Positions 1 through 12,100 of a DNA stretch of 64,000 bases are shown here, in pieces. Numbering within the stretch: the first letter of the stretch is position 1; every line of letters starts with the position of its first letter. Below the pieces are notes generated by a model that had not been told where the DNA came from, ran no database searches, and was given only the letters and a program-made list of their open reading frames with translations. Position numbers and translations under genes: made by a program. The stretch covers positions 434,001 to 498,000 of the forward strand of contig JAPJBO010000035.1 of NCBI GenBank assembly GCA_030068145.1. Direction: 5' to 3'. This stretch comes from Diplonema papillatum (taxonomy: Eukaryota; Euglenozoa; Diplonemea; Diplonemida; Diplonemidae).

Positions 1-1954
1 TGAGAAAGAAAATGGAATTTCTGAGAAATGGCGAACGAACAGAAAAAAGAAATGTTAGCCGAGGCACGTCTTGTGCGACCCGGTCAGCTTTTGCGGCTGC
101 TTTGCGAGTATTTCGCTCAACGCCCGCGCTTCCTTGACAACTGCCGGGGTTAGCATTCGGACTGCTTTTAGTTGCGCGGGCTTTCAGTTCGACGCTGCGC
201 TGCTTCCGGCTCTTCATCGCTTGTCGTGTCTTCGATAGACACCAGCTTCTTCTTTTTAGCTCTCTTATTTTCTGCGGGGCCGTCCTGCTGCCTTCCGAGG
301 TGGTGAAGCAGCATGCGGAGTTTTGTTCAGCCAACGGCTTTCTGCTGAAGAACAAGGAAATCCGGGACGGGCTAAACAGGCGGCGGCTACGATGAAGATG
401 TTGGTATCTTCTACAGCTAGTGCACAGCTGTCCGATCGAAGTTCGACTTTGGCGCACTGGCCAGCCATGCATACCCAGAACCCTGAAGAGGGCCTATACA
501 GAGCACCCGAATTACGGCATCTTCATCAGTCTTCGATTCCTTCACCCAGCAATGGTCCTCCTTGAGCGAACCAGACGGTGCCTCTATCGAGGCAATGTGT
601 GCTCTGTTTGCCGCGAGCTTCGCCGGTCGGTCAGAAGAGGTGTCCGGGCAGTTTGTGCAGTGGGCCGGCAGTGCAACGCTGACAAGCACCCGCAGTACAG
701 CCCACGACTATTGGGCATCATACACGGGGGAGCATCCGGCACAAGCTTTCACCGACCGACACACACGTGGATTCGGCCTTCAGTACACTGAACATACTCG
801 GAGAGAATAAAAGACGCCGCCGGTTGAAGCCGGAGATCATCGCAATGCGCGGCACTGATGCGATGTCGCAGGTGGGATTCGCGAAGATGATTGAGTGCCA
901 TGAGGCATCTTCAGAGGAGTCGGCCTTGGTGAGTAGGTGTCATGGCCCGTGAGAAATGGCCGGAGAAAAATTATTCTGAGAGTATCCCAGTTTCGAAACA
1001 CGTCGAAATAGTTATTTAATGCGATGTATGCACTTGTTTTCCCATCTCTTTGCCTTGCAGACAGGCGGAGTCCAACTATAAATACCCCCGATTTCCCCCC
1101 GATTTTCAACCCATTGCCCCCGATTTCCTTACCGAGTTTCCCCCGATTCCCCCGATTTCCCCCCGATTTCTGCTGAGCCATCAGACCCCCGATTTTCCCC
1201 GATTTCCCCCGACAAATTTGTCGGGGGTTACATGTATGCTAAAAGCACCGATCTGTGTGCCACCGTCTGCCGTTCTATCACCGTGCAACGAATTCTATCA
1301 TCTTGGGTAAACTGGCTCGTACTGAAGTACGTCACTGTTCCCCGCAGCAGGCACTGCAAATGAGGTAGAAGGTCCTTTTCTTCGAGTGATACGCTCGAAC
1401 ACAGATCATGCCAACCTACCTTCTCTCCTCCTTTACTAGCAGCTTCCAGTCTTCAAAAATTGGCACCAATCTGTGCGTCCCACGGGATCGTCGTAAACAC
1501 AAAAAGCGAAGAAGTTTACCCGGATGGAGAAGCCGACTACGCGCTACCCGTCCCCCGAAGGATCCTGCCCACCACCCTTCGGAGAGGAGTCACAGGATCC
1601 AAAAGCAGCGTGTCCGAAGCTCAAAACCGACTGGTGAAAGTGACAAGCACTTTAACACACATGCACATGAGGTAAAAAATCTGAGGGCTTGACCCACCTT
1701 GGATATTTGAAAAAGGTAGGCCAAACAGTGTCACCCGCAGGCTCTCCGCTCCCTTTCCCTCCAATCTTCCTGAAAAGAAGGCAGACTATGTGGGCATGGG
1801 GCGCATGCACGCTCCAGCTGGCAAGAAGGGGCCGACCGTAGCCAGGCATCACAGCATTGCAAAAGGCTTGGAAAGCCCACGACACGATCGATTGAAGGTA
1901 TCCCTCGCTCACTCTTTGACCGGGGCGTACAGGGAATCCTGTCAGCCTTTATTT
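1..1954. other. gene-poor left flank
   Basis: I see no supportable gene here. The longest open frames (about 80-120 codons) occur on both strands without recognisable domains or codon bias. A frame at about 562-810 (+) looks mildly protein-like but starts at TTG and matches nothing I know. The only clear structures are the CCCCGATTT cluster (separate entry) and mixed-composition DNA unlike the very GC-rich genes that follow. Confidence 0.5.
1078..1227. repeat. CCCCGATTT cluster ending in a palindrome
   Basis: About ten irregularly spaced copies of the pyrimidine-rich unit CCCCGATTT(T/C) fill about 130 bp. The cluster ends with a perfect 22-bp palindrome (1206-1227; arm CCCCCGACAAA followed directly by its complement). 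The units differ slightly in C-run length, as expected for a slipping minisatellite. No function is assigned. Confidence 0.7.
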
Positions 1955-2159
1955 TGTATAAGCACCTGCTTTGTAGGAAATGCTTGAGGAGACTGCCAGT
2001 TGCGATAGGTAAATGTGCTGTAGCCCACACGAATCACAGGTAAATCTGGGTTCGGTGGCGGGCGTAAGCGTTCAACAAAAAAGACCCACTTGTGGTTGGA
2101 TTGTTTTCTCCCCTTATAGCGTCCTTCGAAATGAGCCCAAGGCAGTCCCTCGAGTATTT
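1951..2159 (-). mobile_element. Family A element, copy 1 (structured retroposon or MITE)
   Basis: First of about twelve copies of a roughly 200-bp family in this window. On the + strand it reads T-run, GTATAAGCACCTGC, an arm AAATGCTTGAGGAGACTGCC (1978-1997), a 140-bp body, then the complementary arm GGCAGTCCCTCGAGTATTT (2141-2159). The T-run at one end varies in length between copies and would be a 3' poly(A) tail if the element is read on the minus strand, hence the strand given. The two arms pair with each other. Other full copies lie at 28342, 29846, 40680, 41058, 42181 and 54131. No coding capacity is supported. Confidence 0.75.
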
Positions 2160-2298
2160 CAGCTCGTCATGTACGTCGCGTACTTGTCGGCAACCATTTG
2201 GCTCTGTCACACTCCACCTGCGATGAAGCAGAAGAATGTGTCCGATGAATGACATTTGCCTGCTACAGCACCATAGAGCGACGATGGAACGGTGAAGA

Positions 2299-2549
2299 AA
2301 GAAGAAGAAGAAGAAGAAGAAAAAAAGAAAAAAAGAAAAAGGCCGCTCCTGCTCCAGGAACGTGACGGTCAACCACAGCTTGCAAAGCTTGAGTCGGAGG
2401 CAGCACAGTGCCACAACCGTCCGCTCTGCCCTGCGGCTGACCGTCTCGACGAGCTTGTGTTCAGCGCGAGCGCCAAGCCCCAAGGTGCGCCAAGCCTTGA
2501 TGCTTTAGTTTGGGAAATCGGTAGCCACTTGACCCGTAGGCCCGTGGCT
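2299..2549. repeat. Family D dispersed repeat, copy 1
   Basis: A (GAA)n/A-rich stretch is followed by about 210 bp that reappear nearly unchanged at 50335-50538. Shared landmarks are GGAACGTGACGGTCAACCAC, GAGCGCCAAGCCCCAAGGTG and CTTGACCCGTAGGCCCGTGG. Both copies have the same orientation and an A-rich left end. The second copy lacks about 30 bp present here (about 2415-2447). No coding function is seen. Confidence 0.75.
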
Positions 2550-3117
2550 CTGCAGTACCGCCGAACACGTGAAGCTTGGCTCCCGTGTAGCAGGCTTTCC
2601 CTGGTACCTATGGAATGCCATGGAACGGTGTAAAAACTAAAACGAAAGGCTGACAGGATTCCCTGCAACGATGCACGATGGTAGGCATCCCTGTGGTTAC
2701 GAAACGTTTTTCCACCGGCCCGTTTTGAATTTCTTGCTTTACCTGAACATGCACTGCTGGAGGAAATGAGAAGCAAACCGCGACGTTTTTACTTGCGTCC
2801 TGAATCCAGCTTTACCAGGCACTGCGTTCAACGAAAATCCCTAACCGCGACCAGTTTTCCGACCGAGTAGCAGTGACCCCCCAAGCTAGTCTGCTGTGTG
2901 AGAAAGCTGAGAGCCGTTCCGAATAGGGCTCACTGACCGTGATCAATTGCCCCCTGAAACCGCAAGCAAGACCTTCTGAGTTCAGGGCAGCGCGGCCAAC
3001 CAAACGAAACTAACAATCTAGCGGGTTGCCGTAGTCACCACGCACCTTCAACAGAAGAGAGGCGGCTCGCCGATCACCGGGTCCGTATGCTCGCCTTTGG
3101 AACCTGCGAAGGCCGCC
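2550..3117 (+). other. 5' flank of the giant gene
   Basis: 568 bp of mixed sequence without repeats or a convincing reading frame. It should contain the promoter and 5' leader of the gene starting at 3118. I see no TATA box or initiator I would defend. The last 10 bases before the ATG are GAAGGCCGCC, a strong Kozak-like context. Confidence 0.35.
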
Positions 3118-6100
3118 ATGCAGGGCAGTCGCAGCGAAAGGTCGAGGAGCATGTCAAACGGCCCGAAGGAGCAATTGGCCGCGGCGAAGGAACCCCAACC
3201 GGCCCCCCCGCTTCCCGCCTCCGCGGTCGCTGCCGACTGCCCGCCAAAGGTGACCGAAACGCGCCTGTGGAAGCACCTACGCGCCGTGATCCCGATAGAA
3301 GCGGCCGCCATCACCCGGCGGGCGGATCGACTCCGGCGCTGGATGCGACGCCCGATTCGCGTGCCTTCGAGCCCTGCTGTGTTCAAGTCGTCTTTGATCG
3401 AACCGTCTGCAGAATGGAGCGGGTTTCTTCAAAGTGAAGGAGAAACGCACCGCCGCTCATCACCGCAAACCGATCGAAGCGTCACACCCGTCGAAGAGCA
3501 GCAGCAGCGACCTGCACAACCCGTTTGCGCTCCTACCAGCCAAGCTGAAGGAGAACCCATGCATATGTCTGGGGTCGCTACAGCAAAGTCAACGCACCGT
3601 TGCTCAACTCCACAGCGAGAAGATCAAGCCGCTGCGGTCACTGCCGAGCAGCAACGACCTGCACAATCCATTGGCTCTTCGTCCGAAGACCGACGTGCAA
3701 ACCCTCAGGTCGCTATGGTGAAACGGCAGCACCGTGCCTTCTCCACGGCGCACGTGCAGCGAGCCGATCACAACGATGTATTCATCGATGAGCACCACCA
3801 ACAACCTGGATGGGCAGACGGGTTGTTCGAAGACCACCGTGCTACCCCTGCCGTCGCCACAGCGAAGACGCGGTCCCGCGCCTTCTCCACGGTGCCGGTG
3901 CAGAGAAGCGATCAACACGGCTTTTCTGCGGACGAGCAACACCAGCGACCGGCGCAACCCGTCCGCGTGCCGACCGAAGAAGAAGACCAACGTGCAAACC
4001 CCGGGCCGAGTGTGCGTGAGTTCTGCGTAGCGAACGAAAAGAGCGGCAACCCTTCGCAGTTGCAACTGAAGCGAAACAGCGGCGAAATCGAATGCAGCAA
4101 GCCCATCGGCCTCAAGGAGGCCACTCCTAATCAGCCGGAACCCGCGGCTCCACTAAGCAGTACCAACGACCCCACGACGCAACGGTCCATCAAAAACACA
4201 GACAACGAATCCGATCAGCTACATGTCTTGGCCACACACCCGCTGTCACCTGCCATATCAACCCTGACGAATTGCCGGGTGTTGTCGTCTCCTGGAAACG
4301 ACGCGGTTGGGCTGGCGACCAAGCCATCCTTTTCCAACATGGTTTCATCGGGCTTCGAGAGCCAGCTTGGCAGCGCGATTGGCCCTGTTTGTGAGGTGGC
4401 CAACGCCTTCAAGGCAGCGGCAAACAGCGAGCCAGCGGCAGAAGATCCGTACACGGCAACGGGCAGCGCTCCGACGACACCGGCCTCTCCTCCGACAGAC
4501 GAGCTGCCTCAGGAAAAGAAGGTGTCGCGACCATCGATCGACCAAGAGCAAAAGGGCAGGCTAGCATCGGCAGTGCACCGCTGTTCGTCGGCAGCCGATG
4601 TTAGCGGATCAAGCAAGCACCAAGACGGCAGCATACTGGCGCACAACAGCAACGAAAGCGTATCTCTACGGATCGAAACAGATCGGTCCAAGACAGCCGA
4701 ACTGCAAGACAGTCACCACGACAGCTTCGGTTGGTCTGCAGCTGACACTGGTGAAGCCCATGGCACTGTGCACGGGAGTAGCGCGACATCGCTAAAAACA
4801 GACAGCCGCGTCGACGGTCGCTGCAGGCATCAAATGGCCTCGCCCGGAAGGGATGCGGTTGAGCGCGAAAATAGTATTCAACTGACCCTGAGCATCGACA
4901 CAGTGATTGCAAGAGAAAGTTCCGCGGCGTCGCTGGGCGCGTCCGACGTGAATAACGACGGAACGCGGCAGGGCCAACAGCATGCCGCCGTCTCTGCCCC
5001 GGGCATCACGGCGAGCACCAACGACAGCAGCCGCGTATCTGGCCCGAAGACAGGCGGTCAAAACGACTGTGACCACGAACAACGACGTAATCCAAAGTCT
5101 GAAGCAGATGCGGCCAGTATTCATCCGAAGAGAAGCGGCATGATGAACGCGAGTGACGGGGCCGCGACAGTGCCCGCTGAATTTAACCAGCAGAATGAAG
5201 CTGATTGCGAACGACAACGTGCCCTATCCGCAACAGATGCAGTAGAGCGCAAGGCCAGTATCCGTCATCCGAAGAGAATGGACACGAAGAACGCGTGTGA
5301 CGGTGCCGCGACAGTGTCAGGTGAATCTAACCAGCAGAATGACGATGATCGCGAACAACAACGTGCCCTATCCGCAACGGATACGATGGAGCGGGAGGCC
5401 AGTAATTGTTTCCCGAAGAGAAGCAGCAAAGGCAACATTAGTGACGACATCGTCAGACAGCCAGGCGAATCTAACCCGGAGACAAACAACCAGAATGACG
5501 GCGACCACAGGCAACGTGCCAAATCCGTGACAAACACGGTAGAGTGCGAGGCCAGTGTTTGTGTCCAAAAGAGAAGCGACACATGGGATGCGAGTGACGA
5601 CATAGTGAAACAGCCAGGCGAATCTAACCCGGAGACAAACAGCCAGAATGATGTCGAACACAGACTACAACGTGCCAAATCTGCGATAGATGGCGTAGAG
5701 CGCGAAGCCAGTATTTGTGTCCCGAAGAGAAGCAGCACATGGGACGCGAGTGACGACATCACGAGACAGCCAGGCAAATTTAACCCGGAGATAAGCCACC
5801 AGAAGGACGGCGACCACAGAGAACGTGCCAAATCCGTGACAAACACGGTGGAGCGCGAGGCCAGTGTTTGTGTCCCGAAGAGAAGCAACACAGGAAATGC
5901 GAGTGACGACATCGTGAAACAGCCAAGCGAATCTAACCCGGAGACAAACAGCCAGAATGATGTCGAACACAGACTACAACGTGCCAAATCTGCGATAGAT
6001 GGCGTAGAGCGCGAAGCCAGTATTTGTGTCCCGAAGAGAAGCAGCACATGGGACGCGAGTGACGACATCACGAGACAGCCAGGCAAATTTAACCCGGAGA

Positions 6101-9100
6101 TAAGCCACCAGAAGGACGGCGACCACAGAGAACGTGCCAAATCCGTGACAAACACGGTGGAGCGCGAGGCCAGTGTTTGTGTCCCGAAGAGAAGCAACAC
6201 AGGAAATGCGAGTGACGACATCGTGAAACAGCCAAGCGAATCTAACCCGGAGACAAACAGCCAGAACGATGTCGATCACAGACGACAACGTGCCAAATCT
6301 GCGACAGATACAGCAGAGTGTGAAGCCAGTGATTGTGTCCCGAAGAGATGCAGCACATGGGACGCGAGTGACGACATCGCGAGACAGCCAGGCGAATTAA
6401 ACCCGGAGATAAAGCAACAGAAGAACGGCGATCAGAGGCGACAACGTGCCAAATCCGCGACAGATACAGTAGAGCGCGAGGCCATTGTTCATGTTTTAAA
6501 GCGAAGCAGCACAGGGAATGCGAGTGACGACATCGTGAGACAGTCAGGAGAATCTGACCCGGAAACTGACAATCCAGATGACGGCGATCAGAGACGACAA
6601 CGTGCCACGTCCGCTGTTGATGCAGTAGAGCGCGAGGCCAGTGCTTGTTTCCGGAAGAGAAGCAACACAGGCAACGCGAGCGACGATATCGTGAATCAGC
6701 CAGGCGAATCCAACCCAGAGACAAACGACCAGAATGACGGCAATCGCAGGCAACAACGCGCCCCATCAGCGACAGATACAGTGAAGCGCGAGGCCAGCGT
6801 TTGTGTCCCGGAGAGAAGCGACACAGGGAACGCAAGTGGCGGCACCACGAGAGAGCCGAGCGAACGCGACCTGCAGACAGACGCAGACCCCGGCGATGGC
6901 AGACCTCATCCCGTATCCGCGGATGCAACTGAGCACGCCGCCGGCACCTGTCGTTCCCCGACGGGAATCGATGCGCGCGCCACCGCGCCGCCCGGCGAGC
7001 CCGATCGGCAGCCGGAGCAGTGCGCGCACGGCGGCGGGCCGAGCCGGCAGCCGCCCGCCCCGTCGGCGCAAACAGCCGCGGGCGAGGGCCAGCAGGCTGG
7101 CCAGCACCCGCCCGCGAAGCTGTCGAAGTTCTGCACGATACGGAGGAAGCAGACGCTGTGGCGGCACGTCGAAGCCACGGCCGCGCGGAACACCGCCCGG
7201 CGGCCCCAACGGGCGGGCCCCCCACGGGAACCCGAAGGGCGCCGCCGGCGCAGCTCCGACGGCGGCGGCGCGCCACCCGGCTGGGAGGAAGCCGTCGCCC
7301 GCGCGGCGGCGGCGCTCGCCCTCGAAGAAGGCAGGGCGCGGGCCGGCGGCCTCGCCCGCTGCGCGGACTTCGAAGCCGGCGCGCGCGCCGTGTCTTCCGT
7401 CGTCGACATCCTCCACGCCCTCCGCCGCCTCGACGCCGCCGCTCCCGCCCGCCCCTTGCCCCTCTCCCCGGCCCCGCAGCAGCAGCAGCTGCTGCTGCAG
7501 CGGGGTTCGCAGCTGTCCCCCCTGCACTCCGGCATGCGCCTCGCTCCGCAGTACTCGGCGTGGACCGTCTCCGACCCGCCGCCGCGCCGGCCGGCCAGCC
7601 ACCACGCCGCCCGCAGCCCGTGCACGGCGAGCCCGGGGCTCTCCCCGAGCCTCGACCCGCACGAGGTCTCCCGCGGGTTCTCGCTCTCGCTGTCGGCGTT
7701 TTCCGGCCGCGGATCGGCCTCGTCGGCCGCGGGGCTCTGGTGCCCCAGCAGCTCCGACTTCCACGACCCTCCGCCGCAGCAGCAGCAGCAGCAGCAGCCG
7801 CAGCCGGGCCCAGTTTGCGACGTGCACGCGCCGCTGATCTTCTCGCTGCTTCCGCCCGGCGAGGATCCGGTCCCGAGGGAGGCATCGGCGCGGGCGAGGC
7901 TGGCGGCGAACCTGCTGAGCGACCTGCGCGTGACGACCGAAAAGCTCGGCGCCGCGCTGCGGCTCGCCGGCGGCGAAGCCGCCGCGCGGGCGCCGCTCGC
8001 CGAGGCGTGGCGCGCGCTGCGCGAGCGCCGCGCCGCCGAGTCGTCGGTCATCGGCGTCCTCTCCGCCGTCGAAGCCCGCCGCCGGCACGCAATCGCTGCC
8101 AGCTGCGCGCGGGCGGCCGCTGGGTTCGGGGGGGTGGCCCGGGGGCTGGCGGAGGCCCACCGGGCGCGGCTGGAGGAGTCGTCGCCGGTCACGGTGCCGG
8201 TTGTCGTGCTGTCCGCTGCGATGGCGTGTGTGGCCGCGGTCGGCGTGGCGCGGCGGGGGTCGTTTCGCAGGAAGGTCGCGGCCCTGGCGGCCGAGCAGGG
8301 CTCGCGGCTCGCGGCCATCGTCGCCGGCGAAGGCGCGGAGCTGGCGGCGTGGCTGCGGCGGCACGACGCGCTCGGAGCGGTGATGTTCGAGAAGCACGCG
8401 CTCGCCGCCGACGCCGAGCCGCAGGCGCGGGCGGCGGCGGAGGCCGCGCAGCGCGCCGCGTTCGCGCGGATCGCCCGCGCGTTCCCGCGGTTTGCCGGCC
8501 GCCCGCCGCGGCTGGCCGAGCCCGCGTCCCCGCCGGCTCCCGCCGGGGCCGCGTGTTCCGCTCCTTTCGGCGACCGGGGCGGGCAGAAAAACGGCGAGCG
8601 GCCAGTCTCGGGGCAGGCGAGCGGACCGGAAGATGCTGCAGCCGACCCTTCAGGCACCCAGGGGGTCGAACTCACGTCTCCGTCGGCTCCCGCCCGGACG
8701 GCGTGTTCCACTCATTTCGGCGACCGGGGGGGGCAGCAAATCGGCGAGCAGCTTCTCTCGGAGCAGGCGAGCGGACCGGACGGTGCTGAAGCCGGCTCTT
8801 CAGTAGCCCAGGGGGTCGAAGCGGCGTGTTCCGCGAGGTTCTGCAACGAAGAACAGCAAACCGGCGAGCAGCTGCTCTCGAGCGGACCGGATGACGCTGA
8901 AGCCGGCTCTTCAGTAGCCCAGGGGGTCGAAGCGGCGTGTTCCGCGAGGTTCTGCAACGAAGAACAGCAAACCGGCGAGCAGCTGCTCTCGAGCGGACCG
9001 GATGATGCTGAAGCCGGCTCTTCAGTAGCCCAGGGGGTCGAAGCGGCGTGTTCCGCGAGGTTCTGCAACGAAGAACAGCAAAACGGCCTCTCGGGGCAGG

Positions 9101-12100
9101 CACGCGGATTGGGCGATGCTGCAGCCGACCCTTCACTCACCCGGCAAGTTGAACTCACGTCCTCTCCGGCTCCCGCCGGGGCGGCGCGTTCCACGAGCTT
9201 CCGCAACCGGCAACCGCAGGGCGAAGAGCGGCTGCTCTCGGGGCAGGCGCGCGAACCGGACGACGCGTCAGCGGCGCCTGCGCCAGTCGCCCAGCGGGTT
9301 GAAGCCGCGTCCCCCCTGGCTCCCGCCGACGCGGCGTGTGCCGCGAGGAATCCGGAACCGCGGGGCGGTGGGCTGCCCTGGGAGCAGGCGCGCGAGCCCG
9401 CAGCCGACCCGCCAGCGGCAGCCGCGCAGCCAGTGCGCCACGACGACGCGGCGCCGGCGGGCGCGAGCCCGCTGTGCGCCGCCGACGGCACCTTCGCCTT
9501 CGCCGCCTCGCCGCGGGACGGGGGCCCGGGCCCCCCAAGTGCCGCCGCCGCCGCCGCGCTGTGTGACAGCGATATCGTCCTCGACGTCGAACCTTCCCCG
9601 CGGGCCGCCGACCCGGCGCGTCCAGCTGAAGCGCCCGCCGGCGACCGCTCTGCCAGCCCGGAGCGACGAGCCAGCGCGCCGCCCGCGGCATCGGTGCCGC
9701 GCAAAGACCTGCTGCAGCTCGAGGAAACCGCGCGCAGGCGCAGCATACAAGCCCGGTGGGACGCCGCGTTCACCAAGGAGGTTGCCGCATGGTTAGCGGC
9801 ACCGAGCCGAGACCTCGCCAGCAGCGCCCCGCTGCACCGCCCGGAGGAAGCCGCGGCAGCTGAAGCTGAGCGCGCGGTAGCTTCATCGGATTCACCGAGG
9901 GCTGACCTTCCTTTCTCGCGTCAGTCTGCTTTGAACTCTCCAACGCACCCCCCGGAAAGCCCAGCCGACGATGTGATTCGCTCATTGAGTGTCGACTCCC
10001 TGTCTTTGTGTCCTTCCGCCTTGAGCCCTACACGCCAGCGTCTTGACGATCGGTTGAAAGGCCGCGGGGCAGCTGCGCGGCAAGTGGTCGTCGAGTCGCT
10101 GAATGAGATTCAAACCCGCCTTTTCGAAGACCGCAACAGTTCTCCGACACACTCCGCCGAAACAGATGCAGCCTGCCAGTCGGCACTCAGCGCCCTGATC
10201 GCGTTGCTCGTCAGCGACCAGCAGCGGCACCGTGGCGAGGAATCAGTGCAGTTCGCCCTCGATCGTCTGCTTCAAGTTAACCTTGCCGAAGCAGCGGGCG
10301 ACCTGGGCCGCAACGAAACGCCGAGCGCCGACCTTGCGAACGGAGCCGCGGCCCCTTCGCAACCGGACGGCGCGGCGCAGCTCGTACGCCGTGGGTCGCT
10401 GCCGTACTCCGCGCTTGCGGCGCTCCTCGAGCGCCAAGTGGGGGAGCGGCGGGCGGCCGCCCGGCTTTGCGCCCTCGCGTGCGTCGCGCGCCTAGGATCC
10501 CCGGCCGCGGTTGCCTCTGAAGGTTTCCTCGGGATGGCTGGACCCAAAACAGGAGTCGCGAATGAAGAAGAAGAAAAAGAAAGGTATTCGCCGCGGGCCC
10601 GCGACGGAGAGGACGGAAGCCGCCCGAATGCGCCCGTCGGGTGCGCCCCGGCCGCGGTTGACCCCGAAGTTTCCCTCGGAATGGCTGGACCCAAAACAGG
10701 AGTCGCGCCGGGTAAAGCGAACGAAGAAGAAGAAGGGAGGCATCCGCCACGGGCCCCCGTCGGAGAGGGCGGAAGCCGCCCGCAAGCTCCCGTCGGGTGC
10801 GCGCCAGCTCCCCCGCGGAGGCTGTCGGCCCACAGCTCGCTGGCGGCGCTCTTCGACCGGCAACTCTGCCAGCGGCACGAAAGCGCCGCGCGGTTCGCCC
10901 TCGGCTGCGTCGACCGCCTCCGGCGGGTGGACGCGCCGCACAGCGAGCTGGGCGCGGTTTCTTGCTCGTCGGTGGTGGGCCCACCTGCGTCACCTCAGCG
11001 TGTTCCGAGTGACGGGCCGCAGGTGGTTTCCACGCCGAGGCGTGAATCTGCACACAGCGCCCTGGCTGCTCAATTCGGTGTCCAAGATGCGACCGGGCAA
11101 GAACCTCAGCGTGTTCCGAGTGACGGGCCGCAGGTGGTTTCCACGCCGAGGCGTGAATCTGCACACAGTGCCCTGGCTGCAGCGACCGGGCAAGACGAGG
11201 CTCGATGCTTGCGACGTGTATCAGCCGCTCACCGTGCTTTGGCAGCGTCGCTTGATCAGCAGCTGCGACAGCGGCACGAGGATGCCACGCGGTTTGCGGC
11301 CGCGTGTGCCCGTCGTCTTGTTGTGAGCGCTGCTTCGGTGAACCGAAGTCGCTCGGCGCCTGATGCAAATGAAGACCAACGACCACGCACTGTGCCCGAG
11401 TTTGTCCCGAGAGCCTCGGGCGGTCTGGCTGACCCGGATCAGTTGTTTCCGCGTCGCCGCATGTCCGCACACAGCGCTCTGGTCTCGCAGTTGGATCAGC
11501 AGCTGCGGCAGCGACACGAAGACGCCGCGCTATTTACCCTCGCGTGTGTTGGTCGCTTGAGACGCGCACGAAGCTGCCCGACGACACCTGCCGCTCAGGT
11601 TCGTCGATCGTCGAGCGAAAGTCCACGACGACGACCAATGCCTGCGCAGAAAGCAGCTGTGGCTGAGCAACAGGTATCGCAGAGCGCCCGCCGAATGTCA
11701 GCGCACAGCAGCCTGGCCGCGCTGCTAGATAGCCAGCTCCGTCAGCGCCACGAAGATGCTGCGTTGTTTAGCCTCGCATGTGTACGACGCCTGGAGCGTT
11801 CGCAAGACGGTCCCGTGGCATCGGTCGCTGAGGTTGGTCGTTCGCCGCCCAGTAGTCCTGTCCACGCTGTCGCACCTGCCTGCAGCGTTTCCGTTTCAAT
11901 CGCCAAGCACCAGTCGCGGTGCACGCGCCGCATGTCTGCGCACAGCAGTCTGGTCGCGCTGTTGGATCACCAGCGCCGCCAGCGGCAGGAGGATGCCGCG
12001 CAGCTCGCTTCCGCTGCTTGCAACCGTCTGCTTGAGCAGGACCGCAGGGGACTCAGCGGTTCTTCGACGACCCCGGTGCAGGGTGGACTTCAGGACGCGG

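Noticed and set aside
3097-3117. TTG start for the giant gene (and TTG starts at 20596 and 37619)
   Set aside because: Nuclear eukaryotic genes start at ATG. Good ATG codons lie 21, 75 and 6 bases downstream.
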